In this document: one piece after another, positions 45,789-45,807 of the stretch
Layout of the letters: each line of letters begins with the position of its first letter
Position numbering within the stretch: the first letter of the stretch is position 1
Assembly (NCBI GenBank): GCA_910588285.1
Contig: CAJUQB010000036.1
Coordinates: 1-45,807 of the forward strand
Reading direction: 5' to 3'
DNA: 45,807 nt
From: an uncultured Lachnospiraceae bacterium
GTDB taxonomy: Bacteria > Bacillota > Clostridia > Lachnospirales > Lachnospiraceae
Translations under genes and position numbers: made by a program
Notes under the pieces: generated by a model
The model's database searches: none
What the model was told of the DNA's origin: nothing
Seen by the model: only the letters and a program-made list of their open reading frames with translations

Positions 45789-45807
45789 TTTGCTGGGCCG
45801 CAGGCCC

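Larger units (their letters stand above)
40189..45807. mobile_element. Serine-recombinase mobile element, incomplete at right
   Basis: From about 40190 the gene content changes: large serine recombinase, DUF6870, sigma-like factor, TetR plus M23 pair and an XRE regulator. All belong to families found on Clostridia mobile elements with TnpX-like recombinases (Tn4451/Tn6218-like). The left boundary is placed at ATATGA, where a GA at 40189-40190 could be the crossover dinucleotide used by TnpX. The right end is beyond the window. The element lies in the tail region of the prophage. Confidence 0.7.

Noticed and set aside
1..45807. CRISPR array
   Set aside because: No set of regularly spaced direct repeats with unique spacers was seen. 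The repeats found are palindromes at irregular sites, tandem units of two copies, or protein-level repeats in the tape measure gene.

Overview
The window looks like the chromosome of a spore-forming Clostridia member, most likely Lachnospiraceae-like. The evidence is a complete Spo0A, a DUF5688 protein of a type common in that family, strong AGGAGG ribosome sites, frequent GTG/TTG starts, and many prophage families (DUF6173, PcfJ/PcfK, DUF6711, DUF3850) typical of gut Clostridia. Family names are recognised by eye from the sequence; no database search was run.

Region 1 (1-7304) is host chromosome: spo0A with its own sigma-A promoter, a convergent DUF5688 gene, and a leftward regulator-potABCD operon for spermidine/putrescine uptake, followed by a tRNA-Thr(CGT) gene.

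Region 2 (about 7250-40194) is a siphovirus-type prophage inserted at the 3' end of the tRNA. Its left end holds a lysogeny module: tyrosine integrase, an attenuator plus antisense-RNA-like unit, a lipoprotein, two HTH regulators and a divergent operator region with two perfect copies of a 15-bp palindrome. The early region mixes phage and conjugative-element families: a lytic transglycosylase, an HUH replication initiator behind two large hairpins, an RNase H-like protein, a PcfK-like/AcrIIA9-family protein, PcfJ, DUF7666, an HNH-like protein, several small cassette genes sharing one leader sequence, and a second tyrosine recombinase. An ArpU-like regulator precedes the late genes: terminase, SPP1-type portal, a MuF head protein fused to a toxin-50-like domain with a putative immunity gene, scaffold, capsid, connectors, tail tube, tail chaperones with a candidate -1 frameshift, tape measure and tail/baseplate proteins.

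Region 3 (about 40190 to the window end) is a second mobile element nested in the phage tail genes. It carries a large serine recombinase, a DUF6870 protein, a sigma-like factor, a TetR regulator with a clear double operator, an M23 peptidase, an XRE regulator and a hairpin at the window edge that could belong to an oriT. It appears to cut short the tail gene at 39988-40194, so the prophage is probably defective or dependent on excision of the element. Host-lysis genes and the right prophage end are not in the window.

The most noteworthy points are the integrase leader (terminator, antiterminator-capable palindrome and opposing small RNA), the 16-bp palindrome repeated four times across the prophage, the MuF-toxin/immunity pair, the PcfK/AcrIIA9-like gene beside an HUH replicon, and the nested-element architecture.
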